Shown here: piece by piece, positions 1-5,930 of the stretch | Layout: every line of letters begins with the position of its first letter | Position numbering within the stretch: the stretch's first letter is position 1 | Assembly (NCBI GenBank): GCA_002401055.1 | Contig: NVRZ01000218.1 | Span: 1 to 5,930, forward strand | Source: Bacteroidota bacterium | Lineage (GTDB): Bacteria > Bacteroidota > Bacteroidia > NORP154 | Length of the DNA stretch: 5,930 bases | Direction: 5' to 3' | Position numbers and translations under genes: made by a program | The notes under the pieces: model-generated | Databases searched by the model: none | Told to the model about the DNA's origin: nothing | What the model saw: the letters and a program-made list of their open reading frames with translations, nothing else

Positions 1-921
1 AATCACTTTCACTACGTAAAAAGCGAGTATTGAATTCAGGAAAAAATCACCGATTGAGGCGAATAAATTTGATGTTGCATAATGAGCAGGGCCGAAAAAG
101 GTGAGTTCATAAAACATTTTTGGAAAAGCGAATACAATGGAGAGGTATCGGAGTCCTAATATTATCACAAGAAAAGTGAACAGCGAAACCAACCATCCAA
201 ACTGTTTTTCAATTCGGGATAGTCCAGATCTGAGAATTGATAAAAAGACTGCTAAAAAAGCAATGAGCAGAGCCAACTGAAGCCACCATCTCGCACCAAG
301 ATTGTTCGTTGAGCTCGCTACGCCATTAACAACTAAATTGAACGCAATGTTCTTTTGAATTGAATGGATTTGAACAGATTCAGGTATAGCCTCTCTTTTA
401 ATGTCAATATGGTCTGGGATGTTGAAATTTGAATGGAATGAATTTTGGAGATAATTGTTGTCAATATTATAGGCGCTTTTAAGAAGTATTAGGCTGATGA
501 AAGTTGCGTGATTCTTGATTTCGATAGTGGCGAAATACCATCCATTATCGAGCAAGTTTAGTCCGGCAAGCAGGCCGGAATTTTGAAACGAAGAGTATAG
601 TGGAACGGAATTATCCGACCAGTAATTGAGCGAATCATTCACATATCTGAAAAGAAATATTCCTTGATTAGAAATGGTGTGGATCTGATCAATGGTACTA
701 ACCACTCTTTCACTGGGCTTTACTTCCGCATCGAAATCAGCAATTAAAGCATTCAGGGCGATTTGACTTTCTTGTTCTAAAAGGTGAAATCTTTCTTGAA
801 TATTAGGAGCGGCGCTATCCAAGTCATAGCCGGAACCTCTTCCGTCCATAATTAGGAAAGCAATTAGGCAAACAGCTCCTACTAAGACTGTAAAATAGCG
901 AGATGTGATTGATTTGATCAA
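1..921 (-). CDS. Membrane sensor protein, N-terminal part (probable sensor histidine kinase), truncated by window edge
   Basis: An open frame of 307 codons runs off the left edge without a stop. An in-frame TAG lies at 934-936, so little N-terminal sequence can be missing. I chose the TTG at 921 as start because it keeps an N-terminal membrane segment (about residues 9-25) intact; the first ATG (849, residue 25) would delete it. A predicted extracytoplasmic domain of about 180 residues follows. It contains FRYVNDSLNYWSDN (91-104) and an LLKSAYNIDNNYLQNSF stretch. Further membrane segments lie at about 212-230 and 242-264, and one begins near 293. From memory, this arrangement and the 'NDSL-x-YWSDN' and 'Y-x-NxYLxNxF' patterns resemble the sensor half of large Bacteroidota histidine kinases. 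The kinase core (H-box, ATPase domain) would lie outside the window, so the kinase call is inferred. The gene lies 63 bp downstream of nbaE in the same direction, so read-through from that operon is possible but unproven. Confidence 0.6.
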   Translation of the reverse strand, partial: MIKSITSRYFTVLVGAVCLIAFLIMDGRGSGYDLDSAAPNIQERFHLLEQESQIALNALIADFDAEVKPSERVVSTIDQIHTISNQGIFLFRYVNDSLNYWSDNSVPLYSSFQNSGLLAGLNLLDNGWYFATIEIKNHATFISLILLKSAYNIDNNYLQNSFHSNFNIPDHIDIKREAIPESVQIHSIQKNIAFNLVVNGVASSTNNLGARWWLQLALLIAFLAVFLSILRSGLSRIEKQFGWLVSLFTFLVIILGLRYLSIVFAFPKMFYELTFFGPAHYATSNLFASIGDFFLNSILAFYVVKVI

Positions 922-984
922 CAGGATACTGAGCTAGCTAATTAATGATAAAGATACAGGAAGGCAGCACAATTTGTGCCAGCT
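922..984. other. Short intergenic gap between nbaE and the sensor gene
   Basis: This 63-bp spacer follows the nbaE stop (minus strand) and precedes the sensor gene start. It holds a small inverted repeat, GCACA (967-971) and TGTGC (975-979), with a 3-base loop. There is no clear poly-T tract after it, so it is at best a weak terminator. I saw no convincing promoter with correct spacing, which leaves open whether the sensor gene is expressed from the nbaE transcript. Confidence 0.4.
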
Positions 985-2427
985 CTATAATTTCAAACAA
1001 ATATTCTTGGGCTCAGTAAAAAAGTTTAGGGCCTCAAAACCACCCTCTCTGCCGACACCGGAATTTTTAACACCTCCGAAGGGAGTCCTTAAATCGCGTA
1101 GCAACCAACAGTTGATCCAGACAATTCCAGCATGAATCTTCGCAGCAAGCTTGTGCGCCCGAGATAGATTTTCTGTCCAAATTGTTGCTGACAAGCCGTA
1201 TTTCGTGCTGTTGGCCATTATTAGTAATTCCTCTTCATTGCTGAATGGTAAAAGGGTAACAACGGGGCCAAAAATCTCCTCTTGGTTGGTTCTGCAATCA
1301 TATGAAAGCCCTTCGATAATCGTTGGTTCAATGTACCAGCCATTACTGTACTCGCCTGATAATGTTACCTGATTTCCTCCCGTAAGAACGGTGCCACCCT
1401 CTTCCTGTGCTAGCTTAATATAAGAAAGGATTTTGTTCATGTGCCCCTCCGAAACAATGGCTCCAAGATTTGTATTCTGATCAGTAGGGCTTGCTACTAC
1501 CAACTCGTTTGTTTTGGCCACAAAGGCTGCTTTGAATTTATCGTATATCCCGGATTCAATAAAGATACGACTGCCGCAAAGACAAATCTCCCCTTGGTTG
1601 GAAAAGGAGGATTTGATAGTGGTTTCAATCATCTTTTCGAAATCGCAATCTTCAAATATTATATTTGGGTTTTTGCCTCCCAATTCAAGCGACAATTTCT
1701 TAAACATTGGAGCAGCAATCCTGGCAATCTCGGCTCCTGTTTCTGTCCCGCCCGTAAATGATACTACAGGAATATCAGGATGTGCACTAATTGCAGCACC
1801 TACTTTATTTCCATATCCGTGCACAATATTCAGCACTCCAGCTGGAAGTCCTGCCTCTATGCAAATTTCAGATAAAAGATAAGCCGTCATAGGTGTAACT
1901 TCCGAAGGTTTCGCGACCACGCAATTTCCTGCGGCCAACGCAGGTGCAATTTTCCAGGTTAGCAAATAAAGTGGTAGATTCCATGGGGAAATGCAACCAG
2001 CAACTCCAATTGCCTGCCTAAGCGTATAGTTAAAGCCAAGGTCGCCCATAGCGTGGGATTCTGAAGCGTAATGCAAAATAGCCGTCGCATAAAAATTAAA
2101 ATTGGTTGCGGCTCTCGGAATGTCTACAGCTTTGGCCAAGCTGATTGGTTTGCCGTTGTCTCTGCATTCAGCCTCAGCTAATCGATCCAAATTGCTCTCT
2201 ATTAAAGATGAAATCCGCAATAAAATTTGCGAGCGCTTCTCTGCACTAGTAGATGACCAGCCTGGAAATGCTTTTTGAGCTGCGACCACAGCATTGTTAA
2301 CATCTTCCTTCATTGAGTCTGGAATCAAAGAGTACACTTCACCTTTTGACGGGTCGTAATTATCAATGTAAACCTTACTAATCGGTTCGACTAACTTGCC
2401 ATCAATATAGTTCTGAAGTTTTTGCAT
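985..2427 (-). CDS. nbaE: 2-aminomuconate 6-semialdehyde dehydrogenase (ALDH superfamily)
   Basis: NAD-dependent cytosolic aldehyde dehydrogenase that oxidises 2-aminomuconate 6-semialdehyde to 2-aminomuconate, the step after ACMS decarboxylation. The 480-residue length is normal for the family. Visible motifs are the oxyanion Asn150 in SPWNLPLYLLTWKIAPALAAG, the NAD-binding FTGGTETG (224-231), the general base Glu248 in LELGGKNPN, and the catalytic Cys282 in NQGEICLCGSRIF. CWLLRDLRTPFGG (440-451) carries Arg444, and Arg105 lies further upstream; these correspond to the substrate-carboxylate arginines described for Pseudomonas AMSDH. The SPWNLPLYLLTWKIAPA and GEICLC segments are characteristic of the AMSDH/ALDH8A1 subgroup rather than betaine or generic aldehyde dehydrogenases. 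The gene starts 18 bp after the SDR stop in the same direction, indicating an operon. It lies divergent from the dioxygenase and decarboxylase genes that make its substrate, which supports the specific call. A generic hydroxymuconic semialdehyde dehydrogenase is the main alternative. Confidence 0.92.
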   Translation of the reverse strand: MQKLQNYIDGKLVEPISKVYIDNYDPSKGEVYSLIPDSMKEDVNNAVVAAQKAFPGWSSTSAEKRSQILLRISSLIESNLDRLAEAECRDNGKPISLAKAVDIPRAATNFNFYATAILHYASESHAMGDLGFNYTLRQAIGVAGCISPWNLPLYLLTWKIAPALAAGNCVVAKPSEVTPMTAYLLSEICIEAGLPAGVLNIVHGYGNKVGAAISAHPDIPVVSFTGGTETGAEIARIAAPMFKKLSLELGGKNPNIIFEDCDFEKMIETTIKSSFSNQGEICLCGSRIFIESGIYDKFKAAFVAKTNELVVASPTDQNTNLGAIVSEGHMNKILSYIKLAQEEGGTVLTGGNQVTLSGEYSNGWYIEPTIIEGLSYDCRTNQEEIFGPVVTLLPFSNEEELLIMANSTKYGLSATIWTENLSRAHKLAAKIHAGIVWINCWLLRDLRTPFGGVKNSGVGREGGFEALNFFTEPKNICLKL

Positions 2428-2445
2428 GAATTATTAATAGTGTTT

Positions 2446-3234
2446 TTAAAGGCAATTCAATCTGCCGCCATCTACAGGTAGATTAACGCCATTGATATAG
2501 GAGGCAGAGTCAGAAGCTAAAAACGCAACTGCATAGGCAATCTCTTCAGGTGTTGCAAATCTGCCGGCTGGTATGACACCCTTGCTTTTAGCAATAACCT
2601 CTTCAACGGAAGCGTCTACCCTTTTCGCTTTATTCTCAAGCAAGGCCTGTAATCTTGCCGTATCAGTAAACCCCGGCAGGACATTATTAACCGTTATCCC
2701 GAATTCACCTAATTCCTTAGAAAGAGTTTTGGACCAGCTTGCTACAGCACCCCTTATAGTATTTGAAACACCTAAACCTTGAATTGGCTCCCTTACAGAG
2801 GTAGATATTATATTGATAATTCGTCCACTGCCCGATTTTTTCATCCCAGGAACAACCGCCTGTACCAAAATTTGATTGCAAATTACATGGTTCGAAAAGG
2901 CATTGGTAAAAGCTCTGGGATTGGCGTCCATCGCCGTTCCAGCTTCTGGGCCACCTGTGTTGTTGATCAATATGTCCACTTTTTCATGTTCCTCCAAATA
3001 TTCCTCAACTTTTACGCTCAGCTCATTAGGCAAACTGAAATCAGCCTTAATATAATGGTGCTCCTGACCCTTGCTGCTGTCTAGTTCAGATTTAATTTCC
3101 TGAAGTTTTTCTCCGTTTCTTGCCAAAAGCACAATGTTAGCGCCTAGCTCAGCAAGTTCAATAGCAATTGCTTTTCCGATACCCTGTGTGCTTCCGCAAA
3201 CGAATGCAGTTTTCGATTTCAGGTTAATATCCAT
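2446..3234 (-). CDS. SDR-family oxidoreductase-like protein with non-canonical active site
   Basis: A 262-residue Rossmann-fold protein of classical SDR length. The dinucleotide loop is GSTQGIG (14-20), followed by LLARN at the end of strand 2, with NNTGG (91-95) in place of NNAG. The active-site Ser144 is present in IINIIS. The usual YxxxK, expected 13 residues later, reads S157-N-T-I-R161: Tyr is replaced by Ser and Lys by Arg. The rest is SDR-like, including VNNVLPGFTDT (182-192) and a C-terminal INGVNLPVDGG. Related SDRs with an SNxxR motif exist in other bacteria and are often annotated as 3-oxoacyl-ACP reductases, a name not justified here. The protein may be an unusual dehydrogenase or a non-redox enzyme using the fold. 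It is the first gene of the minus-strand unit, followed 18 bp later by nbaE, so a role in kynurenine/3-hydroxyanthranilate breakdown is inferred from context. The substrate is unknown. The ATG at 3234 is placed correctly relative to the first beta strand. Confidence 0.88.
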   Translation of the reverse strand: MDINLKSKTAFVCGSTQGIGKAIAIELAELGANIVLLARNGEKLQEIKSELDSSKGQEHHYIKADFSLPNELSVKVEEYLEEHEKVDILINNTGGPEAGTAMDANPRAFTNAFSNHVICNQILVQAVVPGMKKSGSGRIINIISTSVREPIQGLGVSNTIRGAVASWSKTLSKELGEFGITVNNVLPGFTDTARLQALLENKAKRVDASVEEVIAKSKGVIPAGRFATPEEIAYAVAFLASDSASYINGVNLPVDGGRLNCL

Positions 3235-3251
3235 AACATCTATTTGTTTTT

Positions 3252-3259
3252 TATCTTAG
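3252..3259 (+). promoter_or_regulatory. Possible -7 element for nbaC-nbaD (weak)
   Basis: TATCTTAG matches the Bacteroidota TAnnTTTG -7 consensus at all but one position. It would start transcription near 3264-3266, about 20 bases before the nbaC ATG at 3284. I see no good -33 TTTG at the right distance, so this is weaker than the opposing promoter. The inverted pair ATTTG (3242-3246) and CAAAT (3263-3267) brackets it and could be a regulator site, but five-base arms in AT-rich DNA are easily fortuitous. Confidence 0.22.
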
Positions 3260-3262
3260 CCA

Positions 3263-3296
3263 CAAATTTAAAAATATTAAACAATGAGTATTCAAA
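3263..3296 (-). promoter_or_regulatory. Candidate promoter of the SDR-nbaE operon
   Basis: Read on the minus strand, 3263-3270 is TAAATTTG, an exact match to the Bacteroidota -7 consensus TAnnTTTG. A TTTTG at 3293-3297 lies 22 bp upstream, close to the expected -33 TTTG position (usual spacing about 19-21). The predicted transcription start near 3256 would leave a leader of about 22 bases before the ATG at 3234. The -33 element lies inside the first codons of the divergent nbaC, so transcription of the two units could interfere. This is motif evidence only. Confidence 0.4.
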
Positions 3297-3805
3297 AGCC
3301 CTTTAATTTCAAAAGTTGGATTGACGAAAACAAGCATTTGCTTAAACCACCAGTAGGGAACCGATGTGTTTACACTGAGGCGGAGAATTTTATTGTAATG
3401 GTCGTAGGCGGGCCAAATAGTCGCAAAGACTATCATTACAATGAAAGTGAAGAGTTCTTTCATCAGCTCGAAGGTGATATCATTTTGAAAATCATGGAAG
3501 ATGGAAAACCCGTTGATATTCACATTAATGAAGGCGACATCTTTCTGTTACCACCTAAAGTCCCACATTCACCGCAAAGACCAGCAAATACCGTGGGATT
3601 GGTTATTGAGAAAGTAAGAGATAAAAATGACACTGATGGCTTCATGTGGTTCTGTGAAGAATGCAATGAGAAAATATATGATGAAAAGCTTCATCTGGTT
3701 GACATTGTGTCACAGCTGCCACCAATTATGGAGCGTTTCTATTCCTCTGTTGAAAATAGAACCTGTAAAGGCTGCAATGCCGTAATGGAGGTTCCAACCA
3801 AATAA
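3284..3805 (+). CDS. nbaC: 3-hydroxyanthranilate 3,4-dioxygenase
   Basis: Cytosolic non-haem Fe(II) cupin dioxygenase that opens the ring of 3-hydroxyanthranilate with O2 to give 2-amino-3-carboxymuconate semialdehyde. The 173 residues match bacterial enzymes. The iron ligands are His51, Glu57 (YHYNESEEFFHQ) and His95 (PPKVPHSPQRP), the same numbering as the Cupriavidus metallidurans enzyme. Arg47, Arg99 and Glu109 correspond to its substrate-binding residues. The C-terminus carries two CxxC pairs, Cys124/Cys127 (WFCEECN) and Cys161/Cys164 (TCKGCN), which form the second, rubredoxin-like iron site of the bacterial-type enzyme. All key residues are present. The ATG has no clear Shine-Dalgarno sequence, as is common in Bacteroidota. 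It is the first gene of the plus-strand unit; its stop lies 6 bp before nbaD, which uses its product. Confidence 0.96.
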   Translation: MSIQKPFNFKSWIDENKHLLKPPVGNRCVYTEAENFIVMVVGGPNSRKDYHYNESEEFFHQLEGDIILKIMEDGKPVDIHINEGDIFLLPPKVPHSPQRPANTVGLVIEKVRDKNDTDGFMWFCEECNEKIYDEKLHLVDIVSQLPPIMERFYSSVENRTCKGCNAVMEVPTK

Positions 3806-3811
3806 AGTGCA

Positions 3812-4819
3812 ATGTTGGTTGTAGATATTCATACACATATACTCCCAGAACACATACCCAACTTTCGAGAAAAGTTTGGTTACGGAGAGTTTATACGACT
3901 CGAGCATCATAGGCCTTGCTGTGCCAGAATGATGATGGATGATGAGTTTTTTCGAGAGGTTGACGATAATTGCTGGTCGGCTGAAGCTCGAATGAAGGAA
4001 TGCGATGAGCACCAAGTTAATGTGCAAGTCTTATCTACTGTTCCGGTAATGTTCTCATACTGGGCAGAGCCCAAAGACACGCTGGCGTTGTCAGTTTTCT
4101 TGAATGATCATATAGCGGGAATTGTGGAGAAATATCCGAAGCGTTTCGTTGGACTTGGAACCCTCCCTATGCAGGATAGCAAGCTTGCAATAAAAGAATT
4201 AGAAAGATGCAAAGAGATTGGTATGCGTGGTATCCAGATTGGGTCGCATGTTAACAATTGGAACCTTGATCAACCGGAAATTTTGGAGGTATTCACAGCG
4301 ATGGAGGACCTAGACATGGCGCTATTTGTTCATCCCTGGTGGTGGATGGCAAAAGAGAAGATGCCTAAATATTGGTTGTCCTGGCTGGTGGGCATGCCCG
4401 CAGAAACCTCGCTGGCTATTTGCTCTATGATATTTGGTGGCGTGTTTGCTAAGCTGCCTAATTTGAGAGTCGCTTTTGCTCATGGTGGCGGAGCATTTCC
4501 GGCAACTATTGGAAGGATTGAACACGGGTATGCGGTTAGGCCGGATTTGGTTGCTAAAGACAATAATGTCAATCCAAGGGAGTATCTAGGGAAGTTTTAC
4601 TTGGACAGTCTCGTTCATGACCCTAAAATGCTCGACTATATAGTTGATCTTATTGGGGAGGATAAAGTCGCTATGGGAACAGATTATCCTTTCCCGCTGG
4701 GGGAGCTTGTTCCTGGAGAGCTTATCAATAGCATGGGTTACAATAATGAGAGAAAAGAACGTTTGTTAAGCGGCACGGCATTGGAATGGCTTGGGCTGGA
4801 AAGAAGCATGTTCGAATAA
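3812..4819 (+). CDS. nbaD: 2-amino-3-carboxymuconate-6-semialdehyde decarboxylase (ACMSD)
   Basis: Zn-dependent amidohydrolase-fold decarboxylase that removes CO2 from ACMS to give 2-aminomuconate 6-semialdehyde. It competes with the non-enzymatic cyclisation of ACMS to quinolinate. The 335 residues match the family. The metal ligands are His7 and His9 in [11 protein letters not shown], His174 in LFVHPWWWM, and Asp291 in [12 protein letters not shown]. The catalytic His224 lies in [14 protein letters not shown]. Arg48 and Arg235 correspond to the substrate-carboxylate arginines of Pseudomonas fluorescens ACMSD. The HPWWWM and [10 protein letters not shown] segments are typical of true ACMSD within the amidohydrolase-2 family, which makes gamma-resorcylate or other decarboxylases unlikely. 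The start lies 6 bp after nbaC, so the two are almost certainly co-transcribed. Confidence 0.96.
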   Translation: MLVVDIHTHILPEHIPNFREKFGYGEFIRLEHHRPCCARMMMDDEFFREVDDNCWSAEARMKECDEHQVNVQVLSTVPVMFSYWAEPKDTLALSVFLNDHIAGIVEKYPKRFVGLGTLPMQDSKLAIKELERCKEIGMRGIQIGSHVNNWNLDQPEILEVFTAMEDLDMALFVHPWWWMAKEKMPKYWLSWLVGMPAETSLAICSMIFGGVFAKLPNLRVAFAHGGGAFPATIGRIEHGYAVRPDLVAKDNNVNPREYLGKFYLDSLVHDPKMLDYIVDLIGEDKVAMGTDYPFPLGELVPGELINSMGYNNERKERLLSGTALEWLGLERSMFE

Positions 4820-4838
4820 CGCATCACACATTTTAAAG

Positions 4839-5573
4839 ATGATACTCAGAACTGAAAATTTGGTCAAGAAGTACAAGAGCAGGGCTGTGGTTGACCAGGT
4901 ATCGATTGAATTAGGGCAAGGGGAGGTAGTTGGCTTGTTGGGGCCTAACGGTGCTGGCAAGACGACCACATTTTATATGATGGTAGGCCTGATAAAACCA
5001 AATGCAGGAAGAATATATCTGGGAGATGAAAACATCACTACTCAGCCAATGTATAAGCGAGCTCAAAAGGGGATTGGCTACTTACCTCAGGAAGCATCGG
5101 TTTTCAGGAAAATGAGTGTAGAGGATAATTTACTTGCCGTGTTAGAAATGACATCCCTCTCAAAGGACGAGCAAAAACAAAAGATGGAAAACCTGCTTGA
5201 TGAATTTGGGCTGAAGCATGTCAGAAAAAATCGTGGAGATTTGCTTTCCGGTGGAGAGAGGAGGAGAACGGAAATTGCGAGAGCCCTTGCAACCAGCCCC
5301 AGTTTCATTTTGCTGGATGAACCATTTGCTGGGGTAGATCCTATCGCCGTCGAAGACATTCAAAACATTATTTCTCAACTTAGAGAGAAGAACATTGGCA
5401 TATTGATTACCGACCACAATGTTCACGAAACACTTTCCATAACAGATAGGTCGTATCTCCTCTATGAGGGTAAGATTCTGAAAGCCGGTACATCAAAAGA
5501 GCTTTCTGAAGATGAGCAAGTTCGAAAAGTATATTTGGGTCAAAATTTTGAGCTGAGAGAAAGGGTAACTTAG
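4839..5573 (+). CDS. lptB: LPS export ABC transporter ATP-binding protein LptB
   Basis: Cytoplasmic ATPase that works with the membrane subunits LptF/LptG to pull lipopolysaccharide out of the inner membrane towards the Lpt bridge. Using the ATG at 4839 gives 244 residues, close to the usual ~240. The longer frame from 4791 would overlap nbaD and add 16 unrelated residues. Motifs in order are Walker A GPNGAGKT (35-42), Q-loop Gln84 in [18 protein letters not shown], signature LSGGERRR (136-143), Walker B FILLDEP (157-162, with Asp160 and catalytic Glu161), D-loop AGVDP, and switch His193 in ITDHNV. The [17 protein letters not shown] and SGGERRRxEIARAL segments distinguish LptB from LivF/LivG-type ATPases. 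The gene starts 19 bp after nbaD in the same direction, so read-through is likely, though an essential envelope gene would be expected to have its own promoter. I could not identify one. Confidence 0.95.
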   Translation: MILRTENLVKKYKSRAVVDQVSIELGQGEVVGLLGPNGAGKTTTFYMMVGLIKPNAGRIYLGDENITTQPMYKRAQKGIGYLPQEASVFRKMSVEDNLLAVLEMTSLSKDEQKQKMENLLDEFGLKHVRKNRGDLLSGGERRRTEIARALATSPSFILLDEPFAGVDPIAVEDIQNIISQLREKNIGILITDHNVHETLSITDRSYLLYEGKILKAGTSKELSEDEQVRKVYLGQNFELRERVT

Positions 5574-5824
5574 TCCTCCCAGTTCGGGATTGGAATCATA
5601 TCTTTTACTATAAAGGATCCAGGATAGTTTTCGTAGAGTTCTTTGTGTAACTTCTGAGCTTCTAGGTGCGTTCTGAAATCGCCGACTCGTACTTTGAAAT
5701 AAGGAGCATCGTAAATTACGTACCCCTCATAGTCTGAAAATTCCTCAACGAAACCCGCCTTTTCTTTTAAGGCACCTTTCTTACTTGCGCCAAAAAATAT
5801 TTGAACTCTAAAGCCAGGCATCAA
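5570..5824 (-). CDS. SPOR-domain protein, C-terminal part; likely N-terminally frameshifted
   Basis: A short frame consisting almost wholly of an SPOR domain, a fold that binds denuded septal peptidoglycan. Visible hallmarks are GFRVQIFFG (4-12) and [18 protein letters not shown] (42-59), followed by a final strand, GSFIV. The start is unresolved: TTG at 5824 gives 84 residues and ATG at 5821 gives 83. The frame stays open to 5860 and reads LLEVENYKAERG just before the domain, which looks like real protein rather than leader. An in-frame TAA at 5861-5863 then blocks it. Bacteroidota relatives usually have a signal peptide and about 50 more residues, and neither is present in this frame. A single-base shift near 5861 would join it to an open frame continuing to the right edge. 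The stop overlaps that of convergent lptB by 4 bp. Confidence 0.8.
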   Translation of the reverse strand: MMPGFRVQIFFGASKKGALKEKAGFVEEFSDYEGYVIYDAPYFKVRVGDFRTHLEAQKLHKELYENYPGSFIVKDMIPIPNWED

Positions 5825-5860
5825 GCCTCGTTCTGCTTTGTAGTTTTCTACCTCTAGAAG

Positions 5861-5930
5861 TTACCATGCTAGCCACAGGTTTATATTTATATGAATGTAT
5901 CTGAGGGTGGTATAAGTCCATAGGTGGAAG
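5861..5930 (-). other. Possible N-terminal continuation of the SPOR gene in a shifted frame
   Basis: On the minus strand, the frame shifted by one base from the SPOR frame is open from the right edge down to about 5862, ending in KPVASMV. If one A is removed from the GTAACTT at about 5858-5864, it reads [26 protein letters not shown]. That resembles the short linker ending in an 'EN'-type segment that precedes SPOR domains in Bacteroidota exported proteins. No signal peptide is visible before the window ends, and the stretch is short enough for the open frame to be chance. It may equally be an ordinary leader region. Confidence 0.3.

Noticed and set aside
849..851. ATG at 849 as the start of the membrane sensor
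   Set aside because: It would remove the N-terminal membrane segment and leave the extracytoplasmic domain without an anchor on that side. The TTG at 921 is a better fit, though unproven.
963..980. Inverted repeat after nbaE as an intrinsic terminator
   Set aside because: The stem is only five base pairs with a 3-base loop and no proper T-tract follows, so a terminator call is not supported.
1151..1882. Plus-strand open frames of 73-122 codons inside nbaE
   Set aside because: They lie antisense to a fully intact aldehyde dehydrogenase, carry no recognisable domain, and look like shadows of its codons.
2573..3084. Plus-strand open frames opposite the SDR gene
   Set aside because: Antisense shadows of a conserved Rossmann-fold gene; their translations show no family features.
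3251..4027. Minus-strand open frames of 90 and 105 codons across nbaC and the start of nbaD
   Set aside because: They overlap two genes with complete catalytic motifs on the other strand and have no independent support.
4791..4838. Upstream ATG start for lptB, adding 16 residues
   Set aside because: The added residues are the nbaD C-terminal codons read in another frame. The ATG at 4839 gives the normal LptB length and begins directly with the conserved first strand.
1..5930. CRISPR arrays, tRNA or rRNA genes, insertion sequences, transposase genes, long direct repeats
   Set aside because: I looked for these on both strands and saw none. The window is filled with ordinary protein-coding genes.

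Overview
The window looks like part of a Bacteroidota chromosome, probably a Cytophagales or Flavobacteriia-like bacterium. The evidence is indirect. Starts lack clear Shine-Dalgarno sequences, one promoter matches the Bacteroidota TAnnTTTG type, base composition is moderately AT-rich, and the sensor and SPOR proteins resemble Bacteroidota families. The order-level assignment is a guess. Nearly all of the sequence is coding, and no stretch over 300 bases lacks a gene.

Layout. From 1 to 921 (minus strand, running off the left edge) lies the N-terminal half of a large membrane sensor, probably a histidine kinase. Two minus-strand genes follow, read right to left: an SDR-family protein (2446-3234), then 18 bp later 2-aminomuconate 6-semialdehyde dehydrogenase (985-2427). 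A 49-bp intergenic region (3235-3283) separates them from a divergent plus-strand set: 3-hydroxyanthranilate 3,4-dioxygenase (3284-3805), ACMS decarboxylase (3812-4819) and the ABC ATPase LptB (4839-5573). A minus-strand SPOR-domain gene (5570 to about 5860) converges on lptB with overlapping stop codons, and it appears frameshifted near the right edge.

How the genes work together. Three enzymes form consecutive steps of the 2-nitrobenzoate/kynurenine-type lower pathway. NbaC opens the ring of 3-hydroxyanthranilate to 2-amino-3-carboxymuconate semialdehyde (ACMS). NbaD decarboxylates ACMS to 2-aminomuconate semialdehyde. NbaE oxidises that to 2-aminomuconate. This diverts ACMS away from spontaneous cyclisation to quinolinate (the NAD precursor) and into carbon and nitrogen catabolism. 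The upstream enzymes (kynurenine monooxygenase, kynureninase) and the usual RidA-family 2-aminomuconate deaminase are not in the window. The SDR is embedded in the cluster and lacks the canonical Tyr and Lys of its active site, so it is the most interesting unknown here. LptB and the SPOR protein belong to cell-envelope functions and look like housekeeping neighbours.
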